Source of the DNA: Mycolicibacterium sp. P9-22
Lineage (GTDB): Bacteria > Actinomycetota > Actinomycetes > Mycobacteriales > Mycobacteriaceae
NCBI RefSeq assembly: GCF_008329585.1
Contig: NZ_NPKP01000009.1
Location: forward strand, 124,001-188,000
Direction: 5' to 3'
Length of the DNA: 64,000 bases
Shown: positions 9,179 through 16,910 of the stretch, in pieces
Numbering within the stretch: position 1 is the stretch's first letter
How the letters are laid out: each line of letters opens with the position of its first letter
Notes under the pieces: model-generated
Databases searched by the model: none
Told to the model about the DNA's origin: nothing
The model's input: the letters and a program-made list of their open reading frames with translations, nothing else
Made by a program: the position numbers and the translations under genes

Positions 9179-9474
9179 TCTGCTTCTCCCAGGATGCGGG
9201 GCACTGCGAACCGGCCGTCCTCGGCACGCGGCGCCGCGGCCAGCGCCTCGTCCTGCGCCAGACCGGGTACGACGGTGTCCGGCCTGGTCACATTCAGCAC
9301 CTTCAAGGGGTTGTCCGTGGCTTCGACGCCGGTGACGTCGACGGATTGGATCTGGCCGACGTGGGCCAGGATGGCATCGAGTTGGCCTGCGAAGCTGTCC
9401 AGCTCACCGTCGGTAAGGGCGAGCCGGGCCAGCCGCGCCAGGTGCGCTACCTCGTCCCGGGAAATCTGTGACAC
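9175..9474 (-). CDS. gatC: Aspartyl/glutamyl-tRNA amidotransferase subunit C
   Basis: The 99-residue subunit wraps between GatA and GatB and stabilises the complex. It begins with the typical SRDEVAHLARLARLALTD helix and ends in a segment containing RADT-like sequence (NVTRPDTVVPGL). It is translationally coupled to gatA. The GTG start at 9474 sits 8 nt after TAGGCT on the minus strand, so the mRNA is probably leaderless or nearly so. Confidence 0.95.
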   Translation of the reverse strand: MSQISRDEVAHLARLARLALTDGELDSFAGQLDAILAHVGQIQSVDVTGVEATDNPLKVLNVTRPDTVVPGLAQDEALAAAPRAEDGRFAVPRILGEAE

Positions 9475-9482
9475 GACTGCAA

Positions 9483-9488
9483 AGCCTA
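9483..9488 (-). promoter_or_regulatory. gatC: -10 element for gatCA
   Basis: TAGGCT on the minus strand, 8 nt upstream of the gatC GTG, fits TANNNT. The divergent ACT-domain gene starts about 60 bp away, so this short gap must hold both promoters. Confidence 0.45.
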
Positions 9489-9544
9489 GTCACCCTGCAT
9501 TCCCCGGGTCGCTGCGCCCCGACCCCTGTGACATCGTGTTGGCC

Positions 9545-10204
9545 GTGCCGTCATATCTGCTGCGGGTCCAGCTGGAGGACCGACCGGGCAGCCTCGGCTC
9601 ACTGGCCGTCGCACTCGGTTCGGTGGGTGCCGACATCCTGTCCCTCGACGTCGTCGAGCGCGGTGCCGGCTACGCCATCGACGATCTGGTGGTCGAACTC
9701 CCGCCCGGCGCGATGCCCGACTCCCTGATCACCGCCGCCGAGCACATCAAGGGCGTGTACGTCGACAGCGTGCGCCCGCACACCGGACTGCTGGAAGCCC
9801 ACCGCGAGCTCGAGCTCATCGACCACATCGCGGCGGCGCGGGGCCGGGCCGACAAACTGCAGGTGCTGGCCCGGGAAGCCCCGCGGGTGCTGCGGGTCGG
9901 CTGGTGCACCGTGGTCCGGTCCACCGGCGCCGGCGTCGAGCGGGTCGCCGGCAGCGCGGGCGCTCCGGAGACCCAGGCCACCTCCGCCCCCTTTCTGCCG
10001 CTGGAACACGCCGCGGCGCTGGACGCCACCGCGGACTGGGTGCCGCAGGTGTGGCGCGAAATCGACACCGCACTGGCCGCGGCCCCGCTGGGCGACCCAC
10101 ACACCGCGGTGGTGCTCGGCCGCGCGGGCGGCCCGGCGTTCCGGCCATCGGAGGTGGCCCGCCTGGGCTATCTGGCCGGCATCGTGGCCACCATCCTTCG
10201 CTGA
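9545..10204 (+). CDS. ACT-domain amino-acid-binding protein
   Basis: The 219-residue product opens with an ACT domain (about 1-75): SYLLRVQLEDRPGSLGSLAV, the usual beta-alpha-beta ligand-binding start with the DRPG loop. The rest (about 80-215) is an alpha-rich region of unknown function. It matches Rv3013, which lies divergent from gatC in M. tuberculosis. ACT domains sense amino acids, so a regulatory role is likely, but no DNA-binding or catalytic domain is seen. An in-frame GTG at 9536 would add three residues; GTG 9545 fits remembered homologues starting with MPSYLLRV. Confidence 0.88.
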   Translation: MPSYLLRVQLEDRPGSLGSLAVALGSVGADILSLDVVERGAGYAIDDLVVELPPGAMPDSLITAAEHIKGVYVDSVRPHTGLLEAHRELELIDHIAAARGRADKLQVLAREAPRVLRVGWCTVVRSTGAGVERVAGSAGAPETQATSAPFLPLEHAAALDATADWVPQVWREIDTALAAAPLGDPHTAVVLGRAGGPAFRPSEVARLGYLAGIVATILR

Positions 10205-10277
10205 TAATGCTGAGAAGCCGCTGTGAGCGAAGCTGTACGGTGGAATTCTGGCTGTCCGACACGATGAAAGGCCTTGC

Positions 10278-10895
10278 GTGGGGGAACTACTGATCGTCCT
10301 CGCCATCGTTGCGCTCACGGCGGGCGTCATCGTCTTCCTCGTGGCCCGCAACCGCCCCAAGCAGCCCAAGAAACCCGCGGCGCGCCAGGACCCGTTGCGA
10401 TTCGCTTCCCAGACAGAGGCTTTCGGCCCGCGCCAGCTGGGTCCGGGCGCCATCGTCAGCTACGGCGGCACCGACTATGTGGTGCGCGGTTCGGTCACCC
10501 TGCGCGAGGGTCCGTTCGTCTGGTGGGAGCACCTGCTCGAGGGCAAGGCCGACGAGCCGCCGGTCTGGTTCAGCGTCGAGGAGGACGAGGGCCGCCTGGA
10601 ACTGGTGTGGTGGCACAAGCGCACCGGATTGCCTGCCGAACCGGGCAGCACCATCGACGTCGACGGGGTGTCCTTCACCGTCGACGAGAACGGCCGCGCC
10701 TCCTACACCACCGAAGGCACCACCGGTCTGCCCGCGGGCGGCGAGATGGATTACGTCGACTACAGCACCGCCGACGGAACCGCCCTGCTCGGTTACGAAC
10801 GCTGGGCACCCACCATGGCATGGGAGGTCTCCTACGGCGCGCCGGTGCGCGCGGGGGAACTGACCGTCTACCCGGCCCCGCCGGCCGGCTCCTAG
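10278..10895 (+). CDS. DUF4178 domain protein with N-terminal membrane anchor
   Basis: The 205-residue product has one hydrophobic segment (about 3-22) followed by a basic stretch (RNRPKQPKKPAAR), so it is a membrane protein with its domain in the cytoplasm. The rest is beta-rich and matches DUF4178: PGAIVSYGGTDYVVRGSVTL, WWEHLLEG, ELVWWHKRTGLP and a C-terminal YERWAPTMAWEVSYG. The GTG start has AAAGG 6-7 nt upstream. A TACGGT -10 candidate lies at 10234-10239. This is the first of five closely spaced genes. I recall Rv2598-type genes of M. tuberculosis as counterparts. No biochemical activity is known to me. Confidence 0.8.
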   Translation: MGELLIVLAIVALTAGVIVFLVARNRPKQPKKPAARQDPLRFASQTEAFGPRQLGPGAIVSYGGTDYVVRGSVTLREGPFVWWEHLLEGKADEPPVWFSVEEDEGRLELVWWHKRTGLPAEPGSTIDVDGVSFTVDENGRASYTTEGTTGLPAGGEMDYVDYSTADGTALLGYERWAPTMAWEVSYGAPVRAGELTVYPAPPAGS

Positions 10896-10903
10896 GTACC
10901 GCG

Positions 10904-11395
10904 TTGCCGTTGCATCGCCTGCGCGTGGTTCCCGCCGATGTCAGCGGCGCGAGTCTGCGGTTGACGCTGAACGCGGCGGCCCCGGCGCCGTTGGCGGCCT
11001 GCACGCTGCGCCATCCCGACGGCGCCGATCTGGTCCTCGGGGTGCTCGGCGCCTCCCACGTCATCACGGTGGCCGGCTTCTCCGAGCAGGTGTCCTGCAC
11101 CGTGCACGACGCCGGTTCGGCGCTGCCGGACTCGGCGAGGGCGCCCGGATACCGGCTGCGGTCCGGGACCACCATCCACGACGAGACCAACTTCCGCCGG
11201 ATCGCCGCCGACCTGAGGCACCGCTGCGAACACGAGACCGGTTGGCTGGGTGGAAGTTTCCCCGGCGACGAGGCCGCGCTCACCGCACTGTGCGCCGCAC
11301 CCGAGGGCCCCGGCTGGCACTGGCAGACCTGGCACCTGTATCCCGCCGGCCACGGCGGCACGGTCGTGCACACCGACAGCCGGTGGCGGCCGTGA
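10904..11395 (+). CDS. DUF2617 family protein
   Basis: The 163-residue product lacks signal and membrane segments. It contains CTLRHPDGADLVLGVLGASHVITV and, later, FRRIAADLRHRCEHETGWLGGSFPGD, as I recall for DUF2617. The likely start is TTG 10904 (MPLHRLRVVP), 8 bases after the stop of the DUF4178 gene; TTG 10910 and GTG 10925 are alternatives. The GTGA overlap with the next gene couples them. Function is unknown; it is probably a cytoplasmic partner in the five-gene unit. Confidence 0.72.
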   Translation: MPLHRLRVVPADVSGASLRLTLNAAAPAPLAACTLRHPDGADLVLGVLGASHVITVAGFSEQVSCTVHDAGSALPDSARAPGYRLRSGTTIHDETNFRRIAADLRHRCEHETGWLGGSFPGDEAALTALCAAPEGPGWHWQTWHLYPAGHGGTVVHTDSRWRP

Positions 11396-11823
11396 CCCGC
11401 AACGCCCTGTTCGCAGTGGCCGCGGCACTCGGTGCACTCGGCGCCGTTTTGCTGGTCTCCGGAATGGTGTTGCTGAACAAAAATGTTCGCGACCACGTGA
11501 GCGAAAACTACCGGCAGTACTCGGCCGACGGTGGCGACGGCCGCTACGAGTGCAGCGGGTCCCCGAAGTCGGTGGCCGACGATATCGCGGCCTACGACGC
11601 CCCCGAATCACGCGCCTCCGACCGCGGCAGCGAGTATCTGCGCTATCCCGATGACATCGTGATCGTCGGACCGGACGGTCAGTACCCGTGCAGTGTCCGG
11701 GTGGAGGATATCAACTCCCGCTACAGCGGTGGCGGGTTCATTTTTCTCGGCCCGGGGTTCACCCCGGGCTCACCAGCGGGCGGCTCGGGCGGTAGCTCCG
11801 GCGGACCCGGCGGAACGAAGTAA
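11392..11823 (+). CDS. DUF4247 family membrane-anchored protein
   Basis: The 143-residue product has an N-terminal hydrophobic segment (about 6-28) that can act as anchor or uncleaved signal. Its outside domain holds two cysteines (in YRYECSGS-like RYECSGSP and in GQYPCSVRV) that could form a disulfide, and the core SEYLRYPDDIVIVGPDG. The tail is Gly/Ser/Pro-rich and ends in the conserved-looking FIFLGPGFTPG block followed by low complexity. The GTG at 11392 overlaps the preceding stop (GTGA). Function unknown; the family occurs next to DUF350 and SpeE-like genes. Confidence 0.75.
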   Translation: MTRNALFAVAAALGALGAVLLVSGMVLLNKNVRDHVSENYRQYSADGGDGRYECSGSPKSVADDIAAYDAPESRASDRGSEYLRYPDDIVIVGPDGQYPCSVRVEDINSRYSGGGFIFLGPGFTPGSPAGGSGGSSGGPGGTK

Positions 11824-11838
11824 GAGCAGGAGACACCG

Positions 11839-12303
11839 ATGCACACATCCTATCTCGCACTGGAGTTCGGCACGGTCGACGGCAGCGCGCTGACCCAGAA
11901 CGTGGTCGCGGCGGTGCTGTACTTCGTCGTCGGGATCGTGGTGTTCAGCGCCGGTTTCGTGATGACCGACGTGTTGACGCCCGGCAGCCTGCGTGAGTTG
12001 GTGTTCGTCGAGCGCCGTCCCAATGCGGTCGCGGTGGCATGCGGGATGTACGGGGCGCTGTCGTTGGTGACGGCCGTTGCGATCATCGCCAGTTCGGCCG
12101 AACTGGCGCAAGGGCTGGTCGACGCGCTGGTGTACGGACTGGTCGGGGTGGCGTTGCAGGGACTGACGCTCCTGGCGCTGGAAGCCTTGGTGCCGGGGCG
12201 CTTCCGCGATCTGATCGGCGATGAGAAGCTGCACCCGGGTGCCGTCGCAACCGCGGTGATCCTGCTTGCCGTCGGAGGGGTGAACGCAGCCGCGCTGTCA
12301 TGA
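11839..12303 (+). CDS. DUF350 integral membrane protein
   Basis: The 154-residue product has four hydrophobic segments (about 22-47, 64-84, 90-118, 130-152), the two-repeat layout of DUF350. The repeat signature is seen in VVGIVVFSAGFVMTDVLTPG. AGGAG lies 8-12 nt before the ATG. It overlaps the next gene by 4 bases (ATGA). In M. tuberculosis the recalled equivalent is Rv2600, beside speE (Rv2601). Its role is unknown; linkage suggests it works with the membrane SpeE-like protein. Confidence 0.82.
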   Translation: MHTSYLALEFGTVDGSALTQNVVAAVLYFVVGIVVFSAGFVMTDVLTPGSLRELVFVERRPNAVAVACGMYGALSLVTAVAIIASSAELAQGLVDALVYGLVGVALQGLTLLALEALVPGRFRDLIGDEKLHPGAVATAVILLAVGGVNAAALS

Positions 12304-13835
12304 CCGGCACCACGCGCTGGCGGGCACTGCTGCTGGCCGCGGTGGCGGCCTGCGCGGCATGCGGGCTCATCTACGAACTCGCCCTGCTGACGCTGTCCGC
12401 CAGCCTGCACGGCGGCGGAATCGTCGCCACCTCGCTGATCGTCGCCGGTTACGTGGCCGCGCTCGGTGCCGGCGCGCTGCTGGTCAAACCATTGCTCGGG
12501 CACGCCGCCATCACCTTCATCGCCGTCGAGACCCTGCTCGGTGTGATCGGCGGATTGTCGGCTGCGGCAATGTATGTGGCGTTCTCCTTCATCGGCGGTT
12601 CGCTGTGGGTGCTGGTGCTGGGCACCGCGGTGATCGGCACGCTGGTGGGTGCCGAGGTGCCGCTGCTGATGACGCTGTTGCAGCGGGGCCGGACCACGGG
12701 TGCGGCCGACGCCGGCCGGGTGCTGGCCAACCTGAACGCCGCGGACTATCTGGGCGCGTTGATCGGCGGTCTGGCCTGGCCGTTCCTGGTACTGCCCGCG
12801 CTCGGGATGATCCGGGGCGCCGCGGTCACCGGGATGATCAACCTGGCCGCGGCGGCCGTGGTGGCGGTGTTCCTGTTGCGCAGCATCATCGGCCGCCGCC
12901 AACTCGCCTCGGCGCTCGCCGTGCTGACCGCCGCCGCGCTGGGGTTGACGGCCCTGATCGTGGCCTCCGACGGCATCCAGAGCACCACCCGGCAACGGCT
13001 GTACGCCGATCCCATCATCGCCTACCAGCAGTCGGCCTATCAGGAGATCGTGGTGACCCGCCGCGGCACCGACACCCGGCTGTATCTGGATGGCGGACTT
13101 CAGTTTTCGACGCGTGACGAGTATCGCTACACCGAGAGTCTGGTGTATCCCGCACTCGGCGACGAGGCGCGTTCGGTGCTCGTCCTGGGCGGCGGTGACG
13201 GCCTGGCGGCCCGCGAGTTGCTGCGGATGCCGCAGGTCGGCCAGATCGTGCAGGTGGAACTCGATCCGGCCGTGATCGCACTGGCACGCGGGCCCCTTCG
13301 GGGCGCCAATGCCGGCGCGCTGGACGACCCACGCGTGCAGGTGGTGGTCGATGACGCCATGATCTGGTTGCGCGAGCCCGGCGCCTTGCCCGAGGGCGGA
13401 TTCGACGCGGTGATCATCGATCTGCCCGACCCGGACAATCCGGTGCTGGGCCGGTTGTATTCGCTGGAGTTCTACGCGTTGGTGACCCGGGTACTGGCGG
13501 TCGACGGGCTGGTGGTGGTGCAGTCGGGCAGCCCGTTCTCGACCCCGAACGCGTTCTGGCGCACGGTGTCCACCCTGGGTTCGGCCGGATTCGCGGTGAC
13601 CCCGTACCACGTGCACGTGCCGACCTTCGGTGACTGGGGTTTCGCGCTGGCCCGCCGCGGGACCTCGGCTCCGACACCGACGGTCCCCGAAGACGCTCCC
13701 CCGCTGCGGTTTCTGACCCAACAGGTGCTCGACGCGGCGACGGTGTTCCCGCCGGACAACGCTCCGCAGGTCCTCGAACCGTCGACGCTGGACAACCCGC
13801 GGATCGTCGAGGATATGCGCGCGGGTTACCGCTAG
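12300..13835 (+). CDS. Membrane-fused spermidine-synthase-like aminopropyltransferase
   Basis: The 511-residue protein has an N-terminal half with about seven membrane segments (roughly 8-225) and a C-terminal spermidine-synthase fold (about 240-455). The Rossmann motif is VLVLGGGDGLAARELL (GGGDG 297-301) and the acidic loop is IIDLPDPDNP with D374. The gatekeeping stretch LDGGLQFSTRDEYRYTESL corresponds to the usual LDG-Q-DE-YHE block, but the His of YHE is Thr here. The polyamine product is uncertain; some relatives may use other acceptors. It ends the five-gene unit and is coupled to the DUF350 gene. Remembered counterpart: Rv2601 (speE). Confidence 0.82.
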   Translation: MTGTTRWRALLLAAVAACAACGLIYELALLTLSASLHGGGIVATSLIVAGYVAALGAGALLVKPLLGHAAITFIAVETLLGVIGGLSAAAMYVAFSFIGGSLWVLVLGTAVIGTLVGAEVPLLMTLLQRGRTTGAADAGRVLANLNAADYLGALIGGLAWPFLVLPALGMIRGAAVTGMINLAAAAVVAVFLLRSIIGRRQLASALAVLTAAALGLTALIVASDGIQSTTRQRLYADPIIAYQQSAYQEIVVTRRGTDTRLYLDGGLQFSTRDEYRYTESLVYPALGDEARSVLVLGGGDGLAARELLRMPQVGQIVQVELDPAVIALARGPLRGANAGALDDPRVQVVVDDAMIWLREPGALPEGGFDAVIIDLPDPDNPVLGRLYSLEFYALVTRVLAVDGLVVVQSGSPFSTPNAFWRTVSTLGSAGFAVTPYHVHVPTFGDWGFALARRGTSAPTPTVPEDAPPLRFLTQQVLDAATVFPPDNAPQVLEPSTLDNPRIVEDMRAGYR

Positions 13836-13840
13836 CCGCG

Positions 13841-13878
13841 AAAATTGGGATGACGATGTGGGGTGCGCGCGCTATGGT
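13841..13878 (+). promoter_or_regulatory. Candidate WhiB7-type promoter for the erm leader
   Basis: TATGGT (13873-13878) fits a -10 and lies 6 nt before the leader ATG at 13885, so transcription could start at that ATG. GATGAC (13849-13854), a weak -35, is 18 bp upstream. An AT-rich block AAAATT (13841-13846) lies 2-3 bp before it, the layout known for WhiB7-activated promoters of intrinsic resistance genes in mycobacteria. The WhiB7 link is inferred from this layout only. Confidence 0.45.
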
Positions 13879-13884
13879 GCGGGT

Positions 13885-13929
13885 ATGGGTGCACCAAGTG
13901 TCGCAGTGACCAGGATCCGGCGCTTCTAG
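13885..13929 (+). CDS. Erm leader peptide, 14 codons
   Basis: A short ORF reads MGAPSVAVTRIRRF and stops at TAG (13927-13929), 108 nt before the erm start. Such leaders make erm expression inducible: a macrolide-bound ribosome stalls inside them. R10-I11-R12 is an Arg-x-Arg pattern of the type known to arrest macrolide-bound ribosomes (as in the RLR-class leaders). The ATG lies at the predicted transcription start, so its translation would be leaderless. It was judged real because of position, promoter, arrest-like motif and the downstream hairpins. Confidence 0.65.
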   Translation: MGAPSVAVTRIRRF

Positions 13930-14025
13930 CGGCGGATCGCGACTTCATCGAACGTTTCGCCGCTCTCAGCACGTCAGTTGCTGGGCGGTGCTCTTGCGCT
14001 GCCCGGGCCACCCACCACCGCCCGG
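13928..14025 (+). promoter_or_regulatory. Predicted translational attenuator of erm
   Basis: Hairpin 1 pairs AGCGGCG (13928-13934) with CGCCGCT (13958-13964). Hairpin 2 pairs CTGGGCGGTG (13981-13990) with CACCGCCCGG (14016-14025, one U-G pair); its 3' arm takes in the first two bases of the GGAG ribosome site (14024-14027). The freed arm 13958-13963 can instead pair with GCGGTG (13985-13990), which would open hairpin 2. This is the classic stall-and-switch layout of inducible erm genes. Structures were found by eye, without energy calculation. Confidence 0.5.
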
Positions 14026-14037
14026 AGCCACTTCCTG

Positions 14038-14808
14038 ATGCCCACCTATCGTTCCGGCCGTCACGAGCACGGCCAAAACTTCCTGACCGACCGCTCAACC
14101 ATCGACTCGATCGTCGGGGTCGTATCCCGGACCGACGGCCCGATCATCGAAATCGGCCCCGGCAGTGGGGCGTTGACACTGCCGCTGCAGCGTTTGAACC
14201 GGCCGATCACGGCCGTCGAGATCGACGCGCATCATGCGCGCCGGCTGCGCACCCGGGTCGACGCCCACACCACCGTCGCGCACGCCGACTTCCTGCACCA
14301 TCGCCTGCCGCGCACACCGCATATCGTCGTGGGCAATCTGCCGTTCCACCAGACGACGGCGATCCTGCGCAAGCTGTTGCACACCGACCATTGGACGGAC
14401 GCGATCCTGCTGGTCCAATGGGAGGTGGCACGACGCCGAGCGGGCGTCGGCGGGGCCACCATGATGACCGCTCAGTGGTGGCCCTGGTATGAGTTCACGC
14501 TCCTGGACCGGGTGCCCGCCGCGGCGTTCACTCCCCGGCCGGGTGTGGACGCCGGACTGCTGATGACGAGGCGAAGGGATGTCGCCCTCCTAGACCCCGC
14601 CCTGCGACGGCGCTACAGCGCGTTCGTGCATGCCGTTTTCACCGGCAGCGGACGAGGCCTGCAGCAGATCCTGCCCCGGGCGGCCGGTGCGAGCGCCCGC
14701 CCTGCGGTGCGAAAATGGCTTGCTGCCCAGACATTTCGGGGCGTCGCACTGCCGCGTGATCTGTCCCCCGGTCAGTGGGCCGAGCTCTTCGCGATGGTGG
14801 ACCGCTAG
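14038..14808 (+). CDS. erm: Erm-family 23S rRNA (adenine-2058 N6) methyltransferase
   Basis: The 256-residue protein methylates A2058 of 23S rRNA, which blocks macrolides, lincosamides and streptogramin B. It carries the KsgA/Erm fold: N-terminal GRHEHGQNFLTD, SAM motif I EIGPGSGALTLPL (38-50), acidic motif II VEID (60-63), and motif IV NLPF (100-103). The RHE-GQNFL start and the VQWEVARRRAGVGG segment are typical of actinobacterial Erm rather than KsgA, which has a longer form. Close recollection is of the mycobacterial chromosomal group Erm(38)-(40). GGAG (14024-14027) is the ribosome site. Its stop overlaps the convergent ligA stop by 4 bases. Intrinsic inducible resistance is the expected phenotype. 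Confidence 0.9.
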   Translation: MPTYRSGRHEHGQNFLTDRSTIDSIVGVVSRTDGPIIEIGPGSGALTLPLQRLNRPITAVEIDAHHARRLRTRVDAHTTVAHADFLHHRLPRTPHIVVGNLPFHQTTAILRKLLHTDHWTDAILLVQWEVARRRAGVGGATMMTAQWWPWYEFTLLDRVPAAAFTPRPGVDAGLLMTRRRDVALLDPALRRRYSAFVHAVFTGSGRGLQQILPRAAGASARPAVRKWLAAQTFRGVALPRDLSPGQWAELFAMVDR

Positions 14809-16877
14809 GTTTCGGGCTCCGGCGGCGGTTCGGGGCCGTCGGCCAGCAGCTTGCGGAAGCCGTCCTCATCGAGCACCGGCACCCCGAGTTCGATCGCCTT
14901 GTCGTACTTGGATCCCGGTGCGTCCCCGGCGACCACGTAAGACGTTTTCTTCGAGACCGACCCGGCAGCCTTGCCGCCGCGGGTGAGGATGGCCTCCTTG
15001 GCCTCGTCGCGGGAGAACCCGGTCAGCGAACCGGTCACCACGATCGACAGACCCTCCAGGGTGCGTTCGATACCGGCATCGCGTTCGTCGACCATCCGGA
15101 CGCCGGCCCCGCGCCACTTGTCGACGATGGCGCGGTGCCAGTCCACCTCGAACCATTCGATGACCGCTGCGGCGATGGTGGGACCGACACCTTCCACGGC
15201 GGCCAGTTCGGCCTCCGATGCCGCGATGATCGCGTCCAGGCTGCCGAATTCGCCGGCCAGTGCGCGGGCCGCGGTCGGCCCGACATGCCGGATGGACAGC
15301 GCGACCAGGACCCGCCAGAGCGGTTGGGATTTCGCCTTGCCCAGATTGGCCAGCAGCCGCTTGCCGTTGGCCGAGAGCTCGCCGGCCTTGGTGGTGAACA
15401 GCTGGGTGCGCAGCAGCTGATCGGCGGTGAGCGTGAAAAGGTCGCCCTCGTCGGTGATCACCCCGGCCTGCAGCAGTGCGATGCCTGCCTCATAGCCGAG
15501 TCCCTCGATATCGAAGGCGCCGCGGCCGGCGACGTGGAATACCCGCTCCCGCAACTGGGCCGGGCAGCTGCGGGTGTTGGGGCAGCGGATGTCGGCGTCG
15601 CCCTCCTTGGCCGGCGCCAGCGTGGTGCCGCACTCCGGACATGCGGTGGGCATGACGAATTCGCGTTCGGTGCCGTCACGCAGATCGACCACCGGAGCCA
15701 GCACCTCGGGGATGACGTCACCGGCCTTGCGCAGCACCACGGTGTCGCCGATCAGCACACCCTTGCGTTTGACCTCGGAGGCGTTGTGCAGCGTGGCCAG
15801 CCCCACCGTGGACCCGGCCACCTTGACCGGTTCCATGTAGGCGAACGGGGTGACGCGCCCGGTACGCCCGACGTTGACCCGGATGTCGAGGAGTTTGGTG
15901 GTGACCTCCTCGGGCGGGTACTTGTAGGCGATCGCCCACCGCGGTGCCCGTGACGTCGCGCCGAGCCGGCGCTGCAGGTTCACATCGTCGACCTTGACCA
16001 CCAGACCGTCGATCTCGTGTTCCACATCGTGGCGGTGCTCGCCCCAGTAGGCGATGCGTTCGGCCACCGCCTTGATGCCCTGCACCTGCACGGTGTGAGT
16101 GGACACCGGCAGACCCCAGGCGCCCAGCGCCCGATACGCGTCGTGCAGGGAGGTGGGGGTGAACCCTTCGGCCTTGCCGAGTCCGTGGCAGATCATCCGT
16201 AGCTTGCGCCGCGCGGTGACGGCCGGGTTCTTCTGCCGCAGCGAACCGGCCGCACTGTTGCGGGGGTTGGCGAACGGCGGCTTGCCCTCGGCCACCAGAC
16301 CGGCGTTGAGTTCCTCGAAATCGGCCAGCCGGAAGAACACCTCACCGCGCACCTCGAGCACGGCCGGTACCGGGAATTCGTCTGTGCCGGTGAGCCGCTC
16401 GGGGATGTCATCGATGGTGCGGGCATTGAGGGTGACATCCTCACCGCTGCGGCCGTCACCCCGCGTGGCGCCGCGGACCAGGACTCCGTCGCGGTAGACC
16501 AGCGCCAGCGCGACGCCGTCGATCTTCAGTTCGCACAGATAATCGACATCGGTGCCGATCTCGGCACCCACCCGCACCGCCCACGCCGACAGCTCGTCGG
16601 TGTCGAAGGCGTTGTCCAGCGACAACATCCGTTCCAGATGGTCGGCCGCGGCGAAGTCGGTGGCGAAACCGGCGCCGCCGACCAACTGGGTCGGCGAGTC
16701 CGGTGTGCGCAGTTCCGGGTAGATGTCCTCCAGGTCCTGCAGTTCACGTAGCAGCGTGTCGAACTCGGCGTCCGAGACGACCGGTGCGTCCTTGACGTAG
16801 TAGCGGAACTGGTGACCGCGCACTTCCTCGGCGAGTTCCTGCCATCGACCACGTGCCTCTGCGTCCGGTGAGCTCAC
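14805..16877 (-). CDS. ligA: NAD-dependent DNA ligase
   Basis: The 690-residue essential ligase seals nicks using NAD+. Domains read in order: Ia (about 1-75), nucleotidyltransferase with adenylated K118 in CELKIDGVALALVYRDG, OB fold, a four-cysteine zinc finger (CPECGTTL, then CPNTRSCPAQLRERV), helix-hairpin-helix repeats (GVGPTIAAAVIEWF) and a C-terminal BRCT domain (about 605-680). An in-frame GTG at 16907 would add ten residues, but GTG 16877 (MSSPDAE) matches the M. tuberculosis LigA start and lies 7 nt after TAGCCT, so it is preferred. It corresponds to Rv3014c. Confidence 0.97.
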   Translation of the reverse strand: MSSPDAEARGRWQELAEEVRGHQFRYYVKDAPVVSDAEFDTLLRELQDLEDIYPELRTPDSPTQLVGGAGFATDFAAADHLERMLSLDNAFDTDELSAWAVRVGAEIGTDVDYLCELKIDGVALALVYRDGVLVRGATRGDGRSGEDVTLNARTIDDIPERLTGTDEFPVPAVLEVRGEVFFRLADFEELNAGLVAEGKPPFANPRNSAAGSLRQKNPAVTARRKLRMICHGLGKAEGFTPTSLHDAYRALGAWGLPVSTHTVQVQGIKAVAERIAYWGEHRHDVEHEIDGLVVKVDDVNLQRRLGATSRAPRWAIAYKYPPEEVTTKLLDIRVNVGRTGRVTPFAYMEPVKVAGSTVGLATLHNASEVKRKGVLIGDTVVLRKAGDVIPEVLAPVVDLRDGTEREFVMPTACPECGTTLAPAKEGDADIRCPNTRSCPAQLRERVFHVAGRGAFDIEGLGYEAGIALLQAGVITDEGDLFTLTADQLLRTQLFTTKAGELSANGKRLLANLGKAKSQPLWRVLVALSIRHVGPTAARALAGEFGSLDAIIAASEAELAAVEGVGPTIAAAVIEWFEVDWHRAIVDKWRGAGVRMVDERDAGIERTLEGLSIVVTGSLTGFSRDEAKEAILTRGGKAAGSVSKKTSYVVAGDAPGSKYDKAIELGVPVLDEDGFRKLLADGPEPPPEPET

Positions 16878-16884
16878 CCTGGTC

Positions 16885-16890
16885 AGGCTA
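16885..16890 (-). promoter_or_regulatory. ligA: -10 element for ligA (leaderless)
   Basis: TAGCCT on the minus strand fits TANNNT and ends 7 nt before the GTG at 16877. It falls inside the upstream-extended reading frame from 16907, which argues that the longer form is not the true protein. Confidence 0.5.
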
Positions 16891-16910
16891 GTCGAGCCCT
16901 CCGACACCGC

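Noticed and set aside
10274..10903. Upstream extension of the DUF2617 frame through the DUF4178 gene
   Set aside because: The other frame here encodes a coherent DUF4178 protein; the extension is Arg/Gly-rich shadow sequence.
11850..13721. 623-residue open frame on the minus strand
   Set aside because: Shadow of the DUF350 and SpeE-like genes; high His/Gln/Arg content typical of antisense frames in GC-rich DNA.
13978..14037. Erm with a 20-residue N-terminal extension from a TTG at 13978
   Set aside because: The extension overlaps the hairpin and lacks a ribosome site; ATG 14038 has GGAG at proper spacing.
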